A stretch of 32,035 bases of DNA, taken from NCBI RefSeq assembly GCF_019711685.1, contig NZ_JAIGYQ010000014.1:1-32035 (forward strand), given 5' to 3'. The notes below the pieces were generated by a model that saw nothing but the letters and a program-made list of their open reading frames with translations, made no database searches and was not told the origin of the DNA. This document shows positions 6,152-15,019 of this stretch, piece after piece; positions within the stretch are counted from its first letter, which is position 1, and each line of letters begins with the position of its first letter. Position numbers and translations under genes: made by a program. This DNA comes from Helicobacter turcicus (lineage in GTDB: Bacteria; Campylobacterota; Campylobacteria; Campylobacterales; Helicobacteraceae).

Positions 6152-8374
6152 TTATACTTCTGGGTCATCAATGCGTTCTTTACACGCAATACATTCCAAA
6201 ATTGGCTTTTTACGGAATGTCCGCCTTGCCATTACACCCTTACACTTTGGGCAAGTGTATTTTGTAGGTGGGAAGTTTGCAATAAAATCGCATTTTGGGT
6301 AATTTCCACACCCATAAAACTTCCCACGACGTCCCATTCTCTCTAAAATATTGTCGCCACATTTTGGACACTTTATCCCCTCTAATATTTTCGGTTGTAA
6401 TTTGCTCCCATTGAGTGCTTTTGTATTTTTGCACTCTGGATACCCACTGCATGCTAAAAATTCTCCATTTCTGCCACGTTTTTTCACCATAGATTTGCCA
6501 CATTTTTCACAAACACCAAAACTCTCAACTTCAGTATCTTTAGCTTGTTCTCTCTTAATATATTTGCATTTAGGATAGCCGCTACAACCTACAAACTCAC
6601 CAAATCGGCTTTTTCTTTGAACAAGCTCTTTTCCACAAAGCGGACAAAACTCACCCAATGGAATCGCAATTTTTTGACTAGCGATATTTGTCTTGCCCTC
6701 ACTAATCTTTTGGATAAAAGGTTCATAAAACTCCCATAAAAGTTGTTGCCAATCCTGTTTGGAATCCGCAATTGCATCAAGACGTTCCTCTAAATTTGCT
6801 GTAAATTTAGAATCCACAATTTCATTAAAATGCGCTTCCAAAAGTTCAACCACTTTAAAGGCGATTTCTTGGGGCTTAATCTGCTTTTTTTCAATACTAA
6901 TATATTCCCTTGAAGTTAAGAGTGAAATTGTTGGGGCATAGGTGCTAGGACGCCCAATTCCTAAGGATTCTAATGTCTTAATCAAACTCGCTTCAGAATA
7001 TCTTGCTGGTGGTTCTGTTTCATGTTTGCTAGAGGCGCATTTTTCAAGTTTGACTTTTTCATTAAGTGAAAATTCTGGTAGCAATTTATCCTTATCTTCA
7101 TTTCCTAGCACATGGTAAAATCCATCAAATACAAGCTTTCTACCGCTTATTTTTAATTGCGCAACTCCACAACCAATCAAAATATTTTGGGATTCAAACT
7201 CCGCATCTTGCATTTGTGAGGCTAAAAATCTTTTATAAATTAATGTGTAAAGCTTAAGCTCATCGCCTTTTAAATATCGCGCTGCAATCTGCGGAGTAAA
7301 GTCCATGAGTGTCGGACGAATTGCCTCATGAGCTTCTTGCGCACCCTTTGACTTTGTAGCATAAACCTTTGGCTTTGCTGGCACATACTCTTTTCCATAA
7401 CTCTTAGCAATACATGCACGTGCTTCATCTTGCGCAATTTTAGCGATGTTTAAACTATCTGTTCGCATATAAGTAATCACACCCATAGAACCCTTATGCG
7501 TCATTACTCCCTCATAAAGCTTTTGTGCTGTTTGCATTGTACGTGATGGAGAAAATCCAAGCTGTGAGCTTGCGCTTTGTTGAAGCGTGGAAGTCATAAA
7601 AGGTGGTGGAGTAGGTGTTTTTCTACGTTTTGTCTCTATATTTTTTATACTAAAACTTTCCCTCTTTAATGCGCTAACTATCTCTCCTGCTTCTGTAGAA
7701 TCTTGTAAAGTAAGTTTTCCAATCTTTTTGCCCTTAAACTCTACTAACTCGGCTTCAATATCACTTTTATCACCACTTTTTTTAAAAATGCTATCAATTG
7801 TATAGTAGGTAATGGGTATAAAATTTAGAATCTCTTTTTCACGATCAACTACAATCTTTAGCGCACTGCTTTGCACACGCCCAGCACTCAAACCCTTTTG
7901 AATCTTAGAAGCAATCAAAGGACTTAGACGATAACCCACGATTCTATCTAGCAAACGCCTTGCTTGTTGGGCATTAACCCTATCCATATCAATATGACGT
8001 GGATTTTTTAATGCCTCCTCAATCGCCTTTTGGGTTATCTCATGAAATACGATTCTAGGAAGCTTGCTAGGTTCTTTGCCAATTGCTGTTGCGATATGAT
8101 ACCCTATCGCCTCCCCCTCTCTATCTTCATCGGTTGCAATGTAGATTTCTTTTGCGTCTTTTGCAAGCTTTTTTAGCTCACTCACAACTTCTTTATGTGA
8201 AGCATCTATTGTGTATTCTGGAGTGAAAACCTCATTCTCAATTTTGATTCCAAAAGTGTGCTTTGGCAAATCCCGAATGTGTCCTTTTGATGCGATAACA
8301 TTATACGCGCCACCTAAAAAATTCTTTATCGTCCGCGCTTTTGCTGGCGATTCTACAATGATTAGATTTTTCAA
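6152..8374 (-). CDS. topA: DNA topoisomerase I
   Basis: The 740-residue type IA topoisomerase relaxes negative supercoils. The Toprim domain is at the N-terminus (LIIVESPAKARTI, 4-16; acidic motif TDEDRE, 81-86), and the active-site tyrosine is Y302 in ITYMRTDS. Four C-terminal zinc-ribbon modules follow, beginning CPLCGK, CEKCGK, CPKCGD and CPKCKG. The start is TTG at 8372-8374, fixed by the conserved first residues and an AAGGCA ribosome site; an ATG would lose the VESPAK motif. A possible promoter lies about 30 bases upstream. It heads the four-gene housekeeping run. No anomaly is seen. Confidence 0.96.
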   Translation of the reverse strand: MKNLIIVESPAKARTIKNFLGGAYNVIASKGHIRDLPKHTFGIKIENEVFTPEYTIDASHKEVVSELKKLAKDAKEIYIATDEDREGEAIGYHIATAIGKEPSKLPRIVFHEITQKAIEEALKNPRHIDMDRVNAQQARRLLDRIVGYRLSPLIASKIQKGLSAGRVQSSALKIVVDREKEILNFIPITYYTIDSIFKKSGDKSDIEAELVEFKGKKIGKLTLQDSTEAGEIVSALKRESFSIKNIETKRRKTPTPPPFMTSTLQQSASSQLGFSPSRTMQTAQKLYEGVMTHKGSMGVITYMRTDSLNIAKIAQDEARACIAKSYGKEYVPAKPKVYATKSKGAQEAHEAIRPTLMDFTPQIAARYLKGDELKLYTLIYKRFLASQMQDAEFESQNILIGCGVAQLKISGRKLVFDGFYHVLGNEDKDKLLPEFSLNEKVKLEKCASSKHETEPPARYSEASLIKTLESLGIGRPSTYAPTISLLTSREYISIEKKQIKPQEIAFKVVELLEAHFNEIVDSKFTANLEERLDAIADSKQDWQQLLWEFYEPFIQKISEGKTNIASQKIAIPLGEFCPLCGKELVQRKSRFGEFVGCSGYPKCKYIKREQAKDTEVESFGVCEKCGKSMVKKRGRNGEFLACSGYPECKNTKALNGSKLQPKILEGIKCPKCGDNILERMGRRGKFYGCGNYPKCDFIANFPPTKYTCPKCKGVMARRTFRKKPILECIACKERIDDPEV

Positions 8375-8401
8375 ATGCCTTGCCTTGGTTATATTTTGCT
8401 A

Positions 8402-8407
8402 ATCATA
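8402..8407 (-). promoter_or_regulatory. Putative -10 box for topA
   Basis: TATGAT on the minus strand lies 28 bases before the TTG start, preceded by TTTTTG. It is the best -10 match in the 71 bases between cetA and topA. Confidence 0.45.
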
Positions 8408-8445
8408 CAAAAATTTACGCCCAAAATGCAAGAATCCATAAAAAA

Positions 8446-9822
8446 TCATAGCATAGCGTGAAGTTCCTTATGCACATCAGCACTTTTTGCCTCAAATTTT
8501 TGTAAATAAGCATATAATTGCTTCTCATTTTGTAAATAATCTTGAGTCTTAATAAATTCCAAAAATTCCTTAATACTAGCATCAAAAACAGAGATTTTTT
8601 GACACACTTCTTTACTGATAATAGAATCATCTCCGTGCTGCTCACAAGGAGAACTAATCTGTGGAATCTCATTTGTAATAACCGCAGAATATGAGGCGAA
8701 TTTCCTCAAAATACAATCTAGCTCTAAAAGCGTGGTATATGAAGTTTTATTCGTGTGTAAAATAGCTTCTAAGAGAGCTTGCGCTTGTTTATCCATAGTG
8801 CCAAATGTCTCGTTAAATGAAATCATTAAATTATTAGAATTATTCGTAATGCTATCAATTTCTTTTACATATTCGGAAATCTCGTTCATCTCTTGATTAA
8901 TCACTTGCGTAGTAGATGAAATCTCCGAAGCAGTTTTCGTCGCGCGCTCTGCTAACTTTCGCACTTCATCGGCGACAACGGCAAATCCACGCCCGTGCTC
9001 TCCAGCTCTAGCTGCTTCAATGGCGGCATTAAGTGCTAAAAGATTCGTTTGGTCTGTGATTTCTTTAATCAAAGAGACAAATGTATCAATCTCCTTAATG
9101 CGCTTTGTAAAAAGCTCAAAAGACTGCGAAGTTTGCGATATCATCGCGGATAGATTAGAGAAATTATCCATTATCGCACTAACGCTTTGCATTCCATTAT
9201 GCGAGGATTCTGAAATAACTTTCGTTTCGTGCGAAGTCTTATCCATAACTTCTATAACGCCATTTAGGTTTGCAGAGACGGAATCTAAGTCTTTTTTCAT
9301 ACTAACTGCGCTTTGTTTGGAGACTTCATTTACTATAACTCCTCTAGCGCCTAGCTTATCGGCTTCTTCAATTGCGTGTGAGGCTTTATTAATAAGATGC
9401 CCGACATAAGAAAATGTCCCTTTAATATTATGTGTATTTACCTTTCTAGCATATCGCTTCTCACTAGCAGCGGAAATTACGGAGGAACTAGCACGCACGA
9501 ATGTCTCCACTTGGTCGGCTAAATCATTAATGCGCCAAGAGAGTTTGCCAAGAAGTCCCCTATCTTGAATATTTGTGATTCTAGCTTCTAAATCTCCAAT
9601 GGATAGCCGCTTTACGCATTGTGTAATCTCTCTAATATACGCATCTCGCCGACTCCCAGCTATCAAAGTCATAGTGCAAGCACACAATCCTAAGATAAAT
9701 ATAGCAAATTCTAAGAGAACATGAATATTTAAAAGCTCAATTACAAACAACAATATGAATAGCGCGATAAAGCAATAATTAAAATAACGAGAATATTTAT
9801 AAAGATAGTATGAATTCTTCAT
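8446..9822 (-). CDS. cetA: CetA-like energy-taxis transducer (methyl-accepting chemotaxis protein)
   Basis: The 458-residue protein has a membrane hairpin at about 16-55 and no periplasmic sensor domain. A HAMP-like stretch follows, then a signalling domain whose tip is [20 protein letters not shown] (254-273). This matches C. jejuni CetA in plan and length. CetA has no ligand domain of its own and signals energy state received from the PAS protein CetB. The CetB-like gene lies directly upstream and overlaps by 26 bases. The last 100 residues contain spaced H, C and H residues and an SADVHKEL segment that vaguely recall a zinc-binding CZB domain, but the full CZB pattern is not present. The gene is intact. 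Confidence 0.8.
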   Translation of the reverse strand: MKNSYYLYKYSRYFNYCFIALFILLFVIELLNIHVLLEFAIFILGLCACTMTLIAGSRRDAYIREITQCVKRLSIGDLEARITNIQDRGLLGKLSWRINDLADQVETFVRASSSVISAASEKRYARKVNTHNIKGTFSYVGHLINKASHAIEEADKLGARGVIVNEVSKQSAVSMKKDLDSVSANLNGVIEVMDKTSHETKVISESSHNGMQSVSAIMDNFSNLSAMISQTSQSFELFTKRIKEIDTFVSLIKEITDQTNLLALNAAIEAARAGEHGRGFAVVADEVRKLAERATKTASEISSTTQVINQEMNEISEYVKEIDSITNNSNNLMISFNETFGTMDKQAQALLEAILHTNKTSYTTLLELDCILRKFASYSAVITNEIPQISSPCEQHGDDSIISKEVCQKISVFDASIKEFLEFIKTQDYLQNEKQLYAYLQKFEAKSADVHKELHAML

Positions 9823-10300
9823 AGCTCATTCCTTTTTGTGTTAAAATTTCTTCTAATCTTTCTTGGCTTTTTTGGATTCCATCTCTTTTCTCTATTTCTA
9901 ATAATTCTTTGTAAAGTTCTGCGGCTGCGCTTTTTGCCTGCTCTGTAGGCTTTAATCGTATGGAGTGATAGCCTACGACTTCGCCTTTACCATTAAAAGA
10001 TGGCGTTACATACGCTTTAACCCAATAAAATGAGCCATCTTTGGAGAGATTCTTAACATATGCTACGATTTCTTTTGCATTTGACATTCCATCCCATAGA
10101 ATCTTAAAAACCACTTTTGGCATATCGGGGTGGCGCACGATATTATGCGGCTTCCCTAGAAGTTCCTTTTCTGTGTAGCCAGAGAGTTCTATAAAGATTC
10201 TATTGCCATAGAGGATTCTGCCCTTTAAATCGGTCTTTGAGACGATTATTTCATCCTCTTCAAAATTCCTCTCATTTGAGTTTGGTATTGCCTTTTTCAT
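9797..10300 (-). CDS. cetB: CetB/Aer-like PAS redox sensor
   Basis: The 167-residue soluble protein has a PAS domain at about 15-125: [38 protein letters not shown], and [10 protein letters not shown]. It resembles the FAD-binding PAS domain of Aer and of C. jejuni CetB. It is expected to sense cell redox or energy state and pass it to the CetA-like transducer. I chose the ATG at 10298-10300 because GAGGAG stands just upstream; an earlier TTG would add ten residues before that site. The 147-base gap upstream is very AT-rich with no confident promoter. Here the PAS gene precedes the transducer gene, whereas in C. jejuni I recall cetA before cetB. Confidence 0.8.
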   Translation of the reverse strand: MKKAIPNSNERNFEEDEIIVSKTDLKGRILYGNRIFIELSGYTEKELLGKPHNIVRHPDMPKVVFKILWDGMSNAKEIVAYVKNLSKDGSFYWVKAYVTPSFNGKGEVVGYHSIRLKPTEQAKSAAAELYKELLEIEKRDGIQKSQERLEEILTQKGMSYEEFILSL

Positions 10301-10447
10301 TGGTCGCTCCTCGTAAATAAAAATAGTCAAAACCTAAATAATAAAAATTATTAAAAAATGATTAGAATAATTTATAAAATATAAAATCTTAAATAACAAT
10401 AAAAGAATTCTTTAAAAACACGCACTTATTTCAAGGTAAAATTTAAT

Positions 10448-11293
10448 TTAACCATTTCTCATAAAGTCTTTATAAATCTCTCCATTTATTTGAGACTTTG
10501 CAAACGCGATAAAATGGTTGTTCCTAACGCTTGGCTTATTGTATAACAAAGGCTTTTTAGTAATACAATCTAAAATCACGCCACCAGCCTCCTCTAGCAC
10601 AATTTCACACGCTGCGATATCCCATTCATTTGTGCCATTAAAACGTGGATACAAGTCTGCCTTACCCTCTGCTAGAGCACAAATTTTTAGTGATGAGCCA
10701 TATTTTTGCACCTTTAAAGCATATTTTTTGATAAAATCCTGTGTGGCTCGTGTGCTATGGAATATAGAATCGCACGCAACAATTTGTGTATCTTGTATGA
10801 TTCTATCTCCATTTAATCTTTGTTTGTTTGCCTCTAACCACGTTAAATTTAACGCATTATTTTCTCTTGCATTTTTTAAAGATTCTGCACAAAAAGTGAA
10901 ACCTCCAAAGCCCTTTAGCGCAAGATAAAGTTTAGAAAAATAGGGCGCATACACCACGCCTAGAATAGGGCGGTTTTTATGGATTAATGCAATATTAATC
11001 GTAAATCCACCATTTTGCGCTAAAAAATCTTTTGTGCCATCAAGAGGGTCAATGAGCCAAAAATACTCTAAATCCTTGCGCTCTGTATAATCCAACACTG
11101 CCTCTTCAGAACATAGTGCATAAGGTGAAATCTCCCCTAAAGCCTTTGTGATAAGTGCATTAGATTCTAAATCTGCCTTTGTTAAAGGTGAAGAATCTTT
11201 TTTTAAATCAAAATCTTCTAAACCATAATATTTTAAAACAACTTCTCCTGCATTTGTCGCGATTAAAGCAGTTTTATAAAGCAAAGCATACAT
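10448..11293 (-). CDS. cysQ: CysQ-like 3'(2'),5'-bisphosphate nucleotidase
   Basis: The 281-residue product is an inositol-monophosphatase-fold enzyme. The metal-binding motifs are IDPLDGTKDF (about 80-90) and EWDIAACEIVLEEAGG towards the C-terminus, with SEEA earlier as a metal ligand. CysQ enzymes remove the 3'-phosphate from 3',5'-bisphosphonucleotides such as PAP, the by-product of PAPS use. It begins 14 bases after the phase-variable formyltransferase and ends the phosphonate operon, which also holds two CysC-like kinases. That context suggests it recycles a 3'-phosphorylated nucleotide left by a glycan-decorating transferase. A general PAP-phosphatase role is the alternative. The gene is intact. 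Confidence 0.85.
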   Translation of the reverse strand: MYALLYKTALIATNAGEVVLKYYGLEDFDLKKDSSPLTKADLESNALITKALGEISPYALCSEEAVLDYTERKDLEYFWLIDPLDGTKDFLAQNGGFTINIALIHKNRPILGVVYAPYFSKLYLALKGFGGFTFCAESLKNARENNALNLTWLEANKQRLNGDRIIQDTQIVACDSIFHSTRATQDFIKKYALKVQKYGSSLKICALAEGKADLYPRFNGTNEWDIAACEIVLEEAGGVILDCITKKPLLYNKPSVRNNHFIAFAKSQINGEIYKDFMRNG

Positions 11294-11307
11294 AGCTTCT
11301 CCAAAAA

Positions 11308-12082
11308 CTAAATTTTGCTTTTAATTGTATCCCAAGTTTTCTTATCTACCAAAAACAACTCTTCTCCGTCTTTTAATTCTAAATGCAAACCATCATGAGG
11401 GGGAAACCACATCGCCCTAATCCTCTTAATAATCTCTTTGGATCCCAAAGATTCTAATTCTTTAATAGATATAAGTTTCTCTCCTATAAGCTGTGCTCTA
11501 CTATAATACGCCCCCCCCCCCCCGCACATGTGCTATTGAAGCTTTTTGAGAGATTTCTGTAAGTGCATTTGACTTTATTAGAGAGACCACTTTCCTAAAA
11601 GCTCTAATTCCCACTTCCTCCCAAGTGTATTGCGCAATCTCCTTTCCTGTTTTTTCGTAATCTAAGGCAAACTTTTCAATCAAAATTATCTCCCCTTCAT
11701 CAAACTTTTCATTGACAAAATGCGCACTTACTCCCCATTCTTTTTCATTACGCATCATTCCATAATAAAGCGTATAACACCCCTTATAATTAGGCAATAA
11801 ACCCGGATGAAAATTAATGCAATATTGCACAGAAGAAAAAACTTCTTTTGGAATATAATACGTATAGCCATAAGAGAAAATCACATCAACACTACTACAA
11901 CAAAAAAAGAGCTCCCTCCTCTCCAAAATCCTTAAGTTGTATTTTTCACATAAAACTTTTTGAGTGCCCAAAACCTTACAATCCCCAAAGCAGACACCTG
12001 CTATTTTAAAGCCATTTTCTAATAGAATCGCAATCACTTTTTCTAATTTAATGCGACAATCTGTTAATAAAATTACTTGCAT
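11308..12082 (-). CDS. Phase-variable N-formyltransferase, OFF in this sequence (13 G)
   Basis: Formyltransferase of the methionyl-tRNA/sugar formyltransferase fold. The catalytic residues are visible as INFHPGLLPNYKG (Asn, His) and FDEGEIIL (Asp). The transferred formyl would come from a folate cofactor. The frame is read from the ATG at 12082 into a run of 13 G, after which it ends in GGGGVL-stop at 11501. One G fewer (12) continues through AYYSRAQLIGEKLIS to the stop at 11308, giving 257 residues with a normal C-terminal region. This sequence is therefore OFF. The gene overlaps the PntC-like gene by 10 bases. The acceptor could be the amine of aminoethylphosphonate or an amino sugar. Confidence 0.8.
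11511..11523 (-). repeat. G13 phase-variation tract in a formyltransferase
   Basis: Thirteen C on the plus strand, read as G on the coding strand. Twelve (or 9 or 15) restores the long frame; 13 truncates the product at about residue 193. The tract is preceded by GC on the coding strand. Confidence 0.9.
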
Positions 12083-13896
12083 ACTTTACTCTTAAAAAAA
12101 TTTTTTATCGTTAAAACAAGCTTAGAATTTAAAGATTCCTCTTTAATAGCCAGCCTAAAAAACCGACCACCATTTAAGCCAATTTTATTAGAGCAATCTT
12201 TAATGAGAAAATTATTTTTCAAACAAAAAATTGCTAATTCCTCAACACTAATTCTTTCATCTTTTATAGAACATAAAACATAATTACTTTGAGAATCAAA
12301 AACTTTTATTTGTTCAATCTCCTTTAATTCTTTTACAAAAATCTTTCTAGTTTTCACTAATCTTTCACAAGATTTTTTATATTCTTTTTTATATTTAACA
12401 ATAGCTTGTAAAAAATATTCTGCAATAGAATTGATATTCCAAATGGAACATTTATCTTGTATTTCTTTGAGTATTGTTGCATTAGAGCTCGCTAAAATCC
12501 CAAGCCTAATTCCAGCAACTCCATAAGATTTTGAAATACTTTTAATAAGAATCAAATTAGGATATAACGCTAACTTCTCTTCTGTTAAAAATGTATAATA
12601 ATGCTTTTCATCAGCAAAATCTATAAAGGATTCATCAAGCACAACATTAATATTACGAGCTTTTGTCCAATTTAAAATCTCTTCTATGTCTTCTTTAGGA
12701 AGTAAAAAACCACTTGGATTATCAGGAGATATAAGAATTATTGTTTGAAGGGATTCTTTGAGAATAAATTTGATAATTTCTCGTGCCCTATAGGTTAGTT
12801 TGTCATTTTTGATTGTAAAAAAAGAAATATTATTTGCACAATTTATATATTCTTCAAAAGTTGGCACAATAACCCCTATATTCCTATCTTGCACTAACAT
12901 TAATGCCCTAATAAGCTCGCTTGCGCCATTGCCAACTAGCAAAAATCTTTCATCAACCCCAAACAACGTTCCTGCTAATCTCTGCACAACTTTCAATCCC
13001 GAAGGATAATTGACCACTAACGCACTTAGCATTAAACCCAATTCTTCTAAAAGATTAGTTGTTGGAAAATAAGGATTAACCAAATAACAATAATCTTTTA
13101 TTTTAGAAAATCGCCAATATCCACCATAATGTTCTTTTAACATCTCATAATGTTTAGAAAAATCAGAAAACATAATCTTAGAGATTGAAAAATCATTTGG
13201 ATTATCAATTTCATACCATAAATCACTCTCTACGATTTCTATGTTTAAAACCCCATTATTGACCACATCTTTTAAAGCTCTTTCGTAATAAAACTCAATA
13301 TTGTCCTTATCTATATAATTTTCTAGGATAGGAAGATATAAATTTTCTAAAAAACTTTTAGAAAATTTATAGATATTCGCAGTTTTATAATATTTATCAA
13401 TTTGCTTAAAATCAAATTCTTCTTTAAAAATTATTTTTTTAACTCTATGATGCGCATCAATTGTTACAACCGTCCCATCCATCCATGGCTCATTGTGTGA
13501 AACTAATACAAAATTCTCAAATTTAGAATCAAATATTTGTTTAATTACTAAATCATCAAAAACTAAATCAGATTCAAACAACATTATGTCATCATTAAAG
13601 TATTGCTTGGCACTATACAAAGAATAGATATTATTTGCATAATAATACTTATCATTATAAATAAAATCAATCACGACATCCGATGGCAAATTTAATTTTT
13701 TAATGTAATTCTCCAAAACATCACCCAAATACCCAACAACAATCACAATATGTCTTAACTTGCCATATTGTATTATCTGCCTTAATAATCTCTCTATAAT
13801 AGTGATTCCATCTATCTCCACCATACATTTTGGCTTATCCTTGGTATATTTTTGAAGCCTCTTACCTATACCTGCTGCTAAAATTACCGCTCTCAT
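12073..13896 (-). CDS. pntC: Phosphonate cytidylyltransferase fused to an aminotransferase (PntC-AEPT type)
   Basis: The 607-residue fusion has a LicC-like nucleotidyltransferase domain (1-245) with LAAGIGKRL (6-14), KPKCMV (21-26) and FESDLV (108-112 region). The second domain (about 255-607) is a PLP aminotransferase of the class I/II type with SPDNPSG (390-396), LDESF (420-424), the PLP lysine K456 in SISKSYG, and R464. The same fusion is known from Treponema denticola PntC-AEPT, which makes 2-aminoethylphosphonate from phosphonoacetaldehyde and activates it as the CMP ester. PEP mutase and phosphonopyruvate decarboxylase just upstream supply the substrate. The gene is much more AT-rich than its neighbours (roughly 25% G+C in sampled lines). 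It abuts the CysC-GNAT gene. A phosphocholine-type cytidylyltransferase is less likely. Confidence 0.85.
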   Translation of the reverse strand: MRAVILAAGIGKRLQKYTKDKPKCMVEIDGITIIERLLRQIIQYGKLRHIVIVVGYLGDVLENYIKKLNLPSDVVIDFIYNDKYYYANNIYSLYSAKQYFNDDIMLFESDLVFDDLVIKQIFDSKFENFVLVSHNEPWMDGTVVTIDAHHRVKKIIFKEEFDFKQIDKYYKTANIYKFSKSFLENLYLPILENYIDKDNIEFYYERALKDVVNNGVLNIEIVESDLWYEIDNPNDFSISKIMFSDFSKHYEMLKEHYGGYWRFSKIKDYCYLVNPYFPTTNLLEELGLMLSALVVNYPSGLKVVQRLAGTLFGVDERFLLVGNGASELIRALMLVQDRNIGVIVPTFEEYINCANNISFFTIKNDKLTYRAREIIKFILKESLQTIILISPDNPSGFLLPKEDIEEILNWTKARNINVVLDESFIDFADEKHYYTFLTEEKLALYPNLILIKSISKSYGVAGIRLGILASSNATILKEIQDKCSIWNINSIAEYFLQAIVKYKKEYKKSCERLVKTRKIFVKELKEIEQIKVFDSQSNYVLCSIKDERISVEELAIFCLKNNFLIKDCSNKIGLNGGRFFRLAIKEESLNSKLVLTIKNFFKSKVCK

Positions 13897-14871
13897 CTAT
13901 CGCCCTAAAATCTTTTTAAAACCAAATCTTGCTTGATTGAAACCGCATTTTTCAATATAAAATTTATGTGCTCTCTCTCTTAAGATTCCACTCTCTAAGG
14001 CAATCTCCTCAAAACCATTTGCATAAGCAATACTTTCTATGATAGAAAACATCTTTTCTCCATATCCTCTTCCTCTTACATCACTAGAAACAACAAAATC
14101 ACTAATAAAGAGGCATTTTTTTTCGTATAAAAGATTAGAAGGCATAAAGCCGCACAAGCCGATTAATCTTTCATTATCATAAAATAACAAAAGGCAGAAT
14201 TGTGCTGTTTTATCTAAATGAAGAACTTTAGATATGAAATCATTTAAAGTTAAATAAGGACGAAATTCTTGCATTATTGCATAAGCTTCTTGGATTAATA
14301 CAGGAGTGTGTGCAACTTTTGTTTTCAAACTTAAAGATTGCGGAATAGTTAAGGAAAATAAAAACTCCATTATTCTCTCATGTAAAATATCAACTTTACT
14401 CTCCAAAGCATTGCACTTAGAATTATCAAGAACAAAATCCGCATTAGGAAAATCACAAGGTATATCTACACCATAGACATCTTTAATTTCTCCTCTTAAA
14501 GCTCTACTATAAAGCCCTTTTTGGTCTCTTTTTACCAATTCCTCAAAAGGACAATCAATTAAAATTTCAAAATATTTTTCAAAAGTCTTTCTATTGCTAA
14601 GAAAGATTTCCTTTTGCATTGTGGCAAATGCTACTACTACAATGCATCCACTCTTAGCAAGCATTGCACAAAGTTTTTGTGAGCGATACACGCAATTTAA
14701 TCTACCCTCTTTAGTGTAATTAAAGTCATTATAAATCTCACGCAAAACATCACCATCTAGCAAAACCACACTATTAAATTGCCCTCTAAGCCTATCTACA
14801 AGCGCATTTGCAAACGTAGTTTTGCCACTTCCGCTAAGCCCACAAATCCAAATCACAGCACCAGAAGTCAT
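13897..14871 (-). CDS. CysC-like kinase fused to a GNAT acetyltransferase
   Basis: The 324-residue protein has an adenylylsulfate-kinase-like domain (1-175): P-loop GLSGSGKTT (11-19), DGDVLR (39-44), EGRLN (55-59) and RDQKGLYSRALRGEIK (115-130). The last is close to the lid of true CysC kinases. A GNAT domain follows (about 185-320), with the acetyl-CoA loop RGRGYG (266-271) and the C-terminal FYIEKCGF. CysC phosphorylates a nucleotide 3'-OH. In C. jejuni a CysC homologue (Cj1415) phosphorylates the CDP-linked precursor of O-methyl phosphoramidate, so the substrate here may be CMP-aminoethylphosphonate. The GNAT half could acetylate its amine, as PhnO does. The substrate is inference; the domains are clear. 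Confidence 0.8.
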   Translation of the reverse strand: MTSGAVIWICGLSGSGKTTFANALVDRLRGQFNSVVLLDGDVLREIYNDFNYTKEGRLNCVYRSQKLCAMLAKSGCIVVVAFATMQKEIFLSNRKTFEKYFEILIDCPFEELVKRDQKGLYSRALRGEIKDVYGVDIPCDFPNADFVLDNSKCNALESKVDILHERIMEFLFSLTIPQSLSLKTKVAHTPVLIQEAYAIMQEFRPYLTLNDFISKVLHLDKTAQFCLLLFYDNERLIGLCGFMPSNLLYEKKCLFISDFVVSSDVRGRGYGEKMFSIIESIAYANGFEEIALESGILRERAHKFYIEKCGFNQARFGFKKILGR

Positions 14872-14872
14872 A

Positions 14873-15019
14873 TTACACCAACACTAAGGCACTAAGGCTA
14901 AAAGAATAAGAAGAAAATAAGAAGAAGAAAAGCTTAAAAAGCCTATTTAAAGGATAATCCCCCCCCCCCCCGCCAACAGGAGAAACCCCTAAAAATTTAG
15001 AATAAAATCTATTTCGCAT
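14873..15019 (-). CDS. 48-codon ORF with a G13 tract between the two kinase genes
   Basis: It starts with an ATG that overlaps the stop of the CysC-like gene (TAATG) and ends with TAA one base before the ATG of the CysC-GNAT gene, filling the gap exactly. The first 15 residues are polar. Then come five glycines encoded by GGC and the G tract, and then a hydrophobic tail with many F, L and S. No homologue is recognised. With 12 or 14 G the frame stops within about ten codons, some 80 bases before the next gene; only 13 G lets ribosomes reach the downstream start. It may work as a phase-variable coupling leader rather than as a protein. Confidence 0.45.
   Translation of the reverse strand: MRNRFYSKFLGVSPVGGGGGDYPLNRLFKLFFFLFSSYSFSLSALVLV
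14959..14971 (-). repeat. G13 tract in the inter-kinase ORF
   Basis: Thirteen C on the plus strand, preceded on the coding strand by GGC. It lies outside both flanking kinase genes, so length changes cannot truncate either of them. They can only alter the short ORF between them. Confidence 0.9.
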
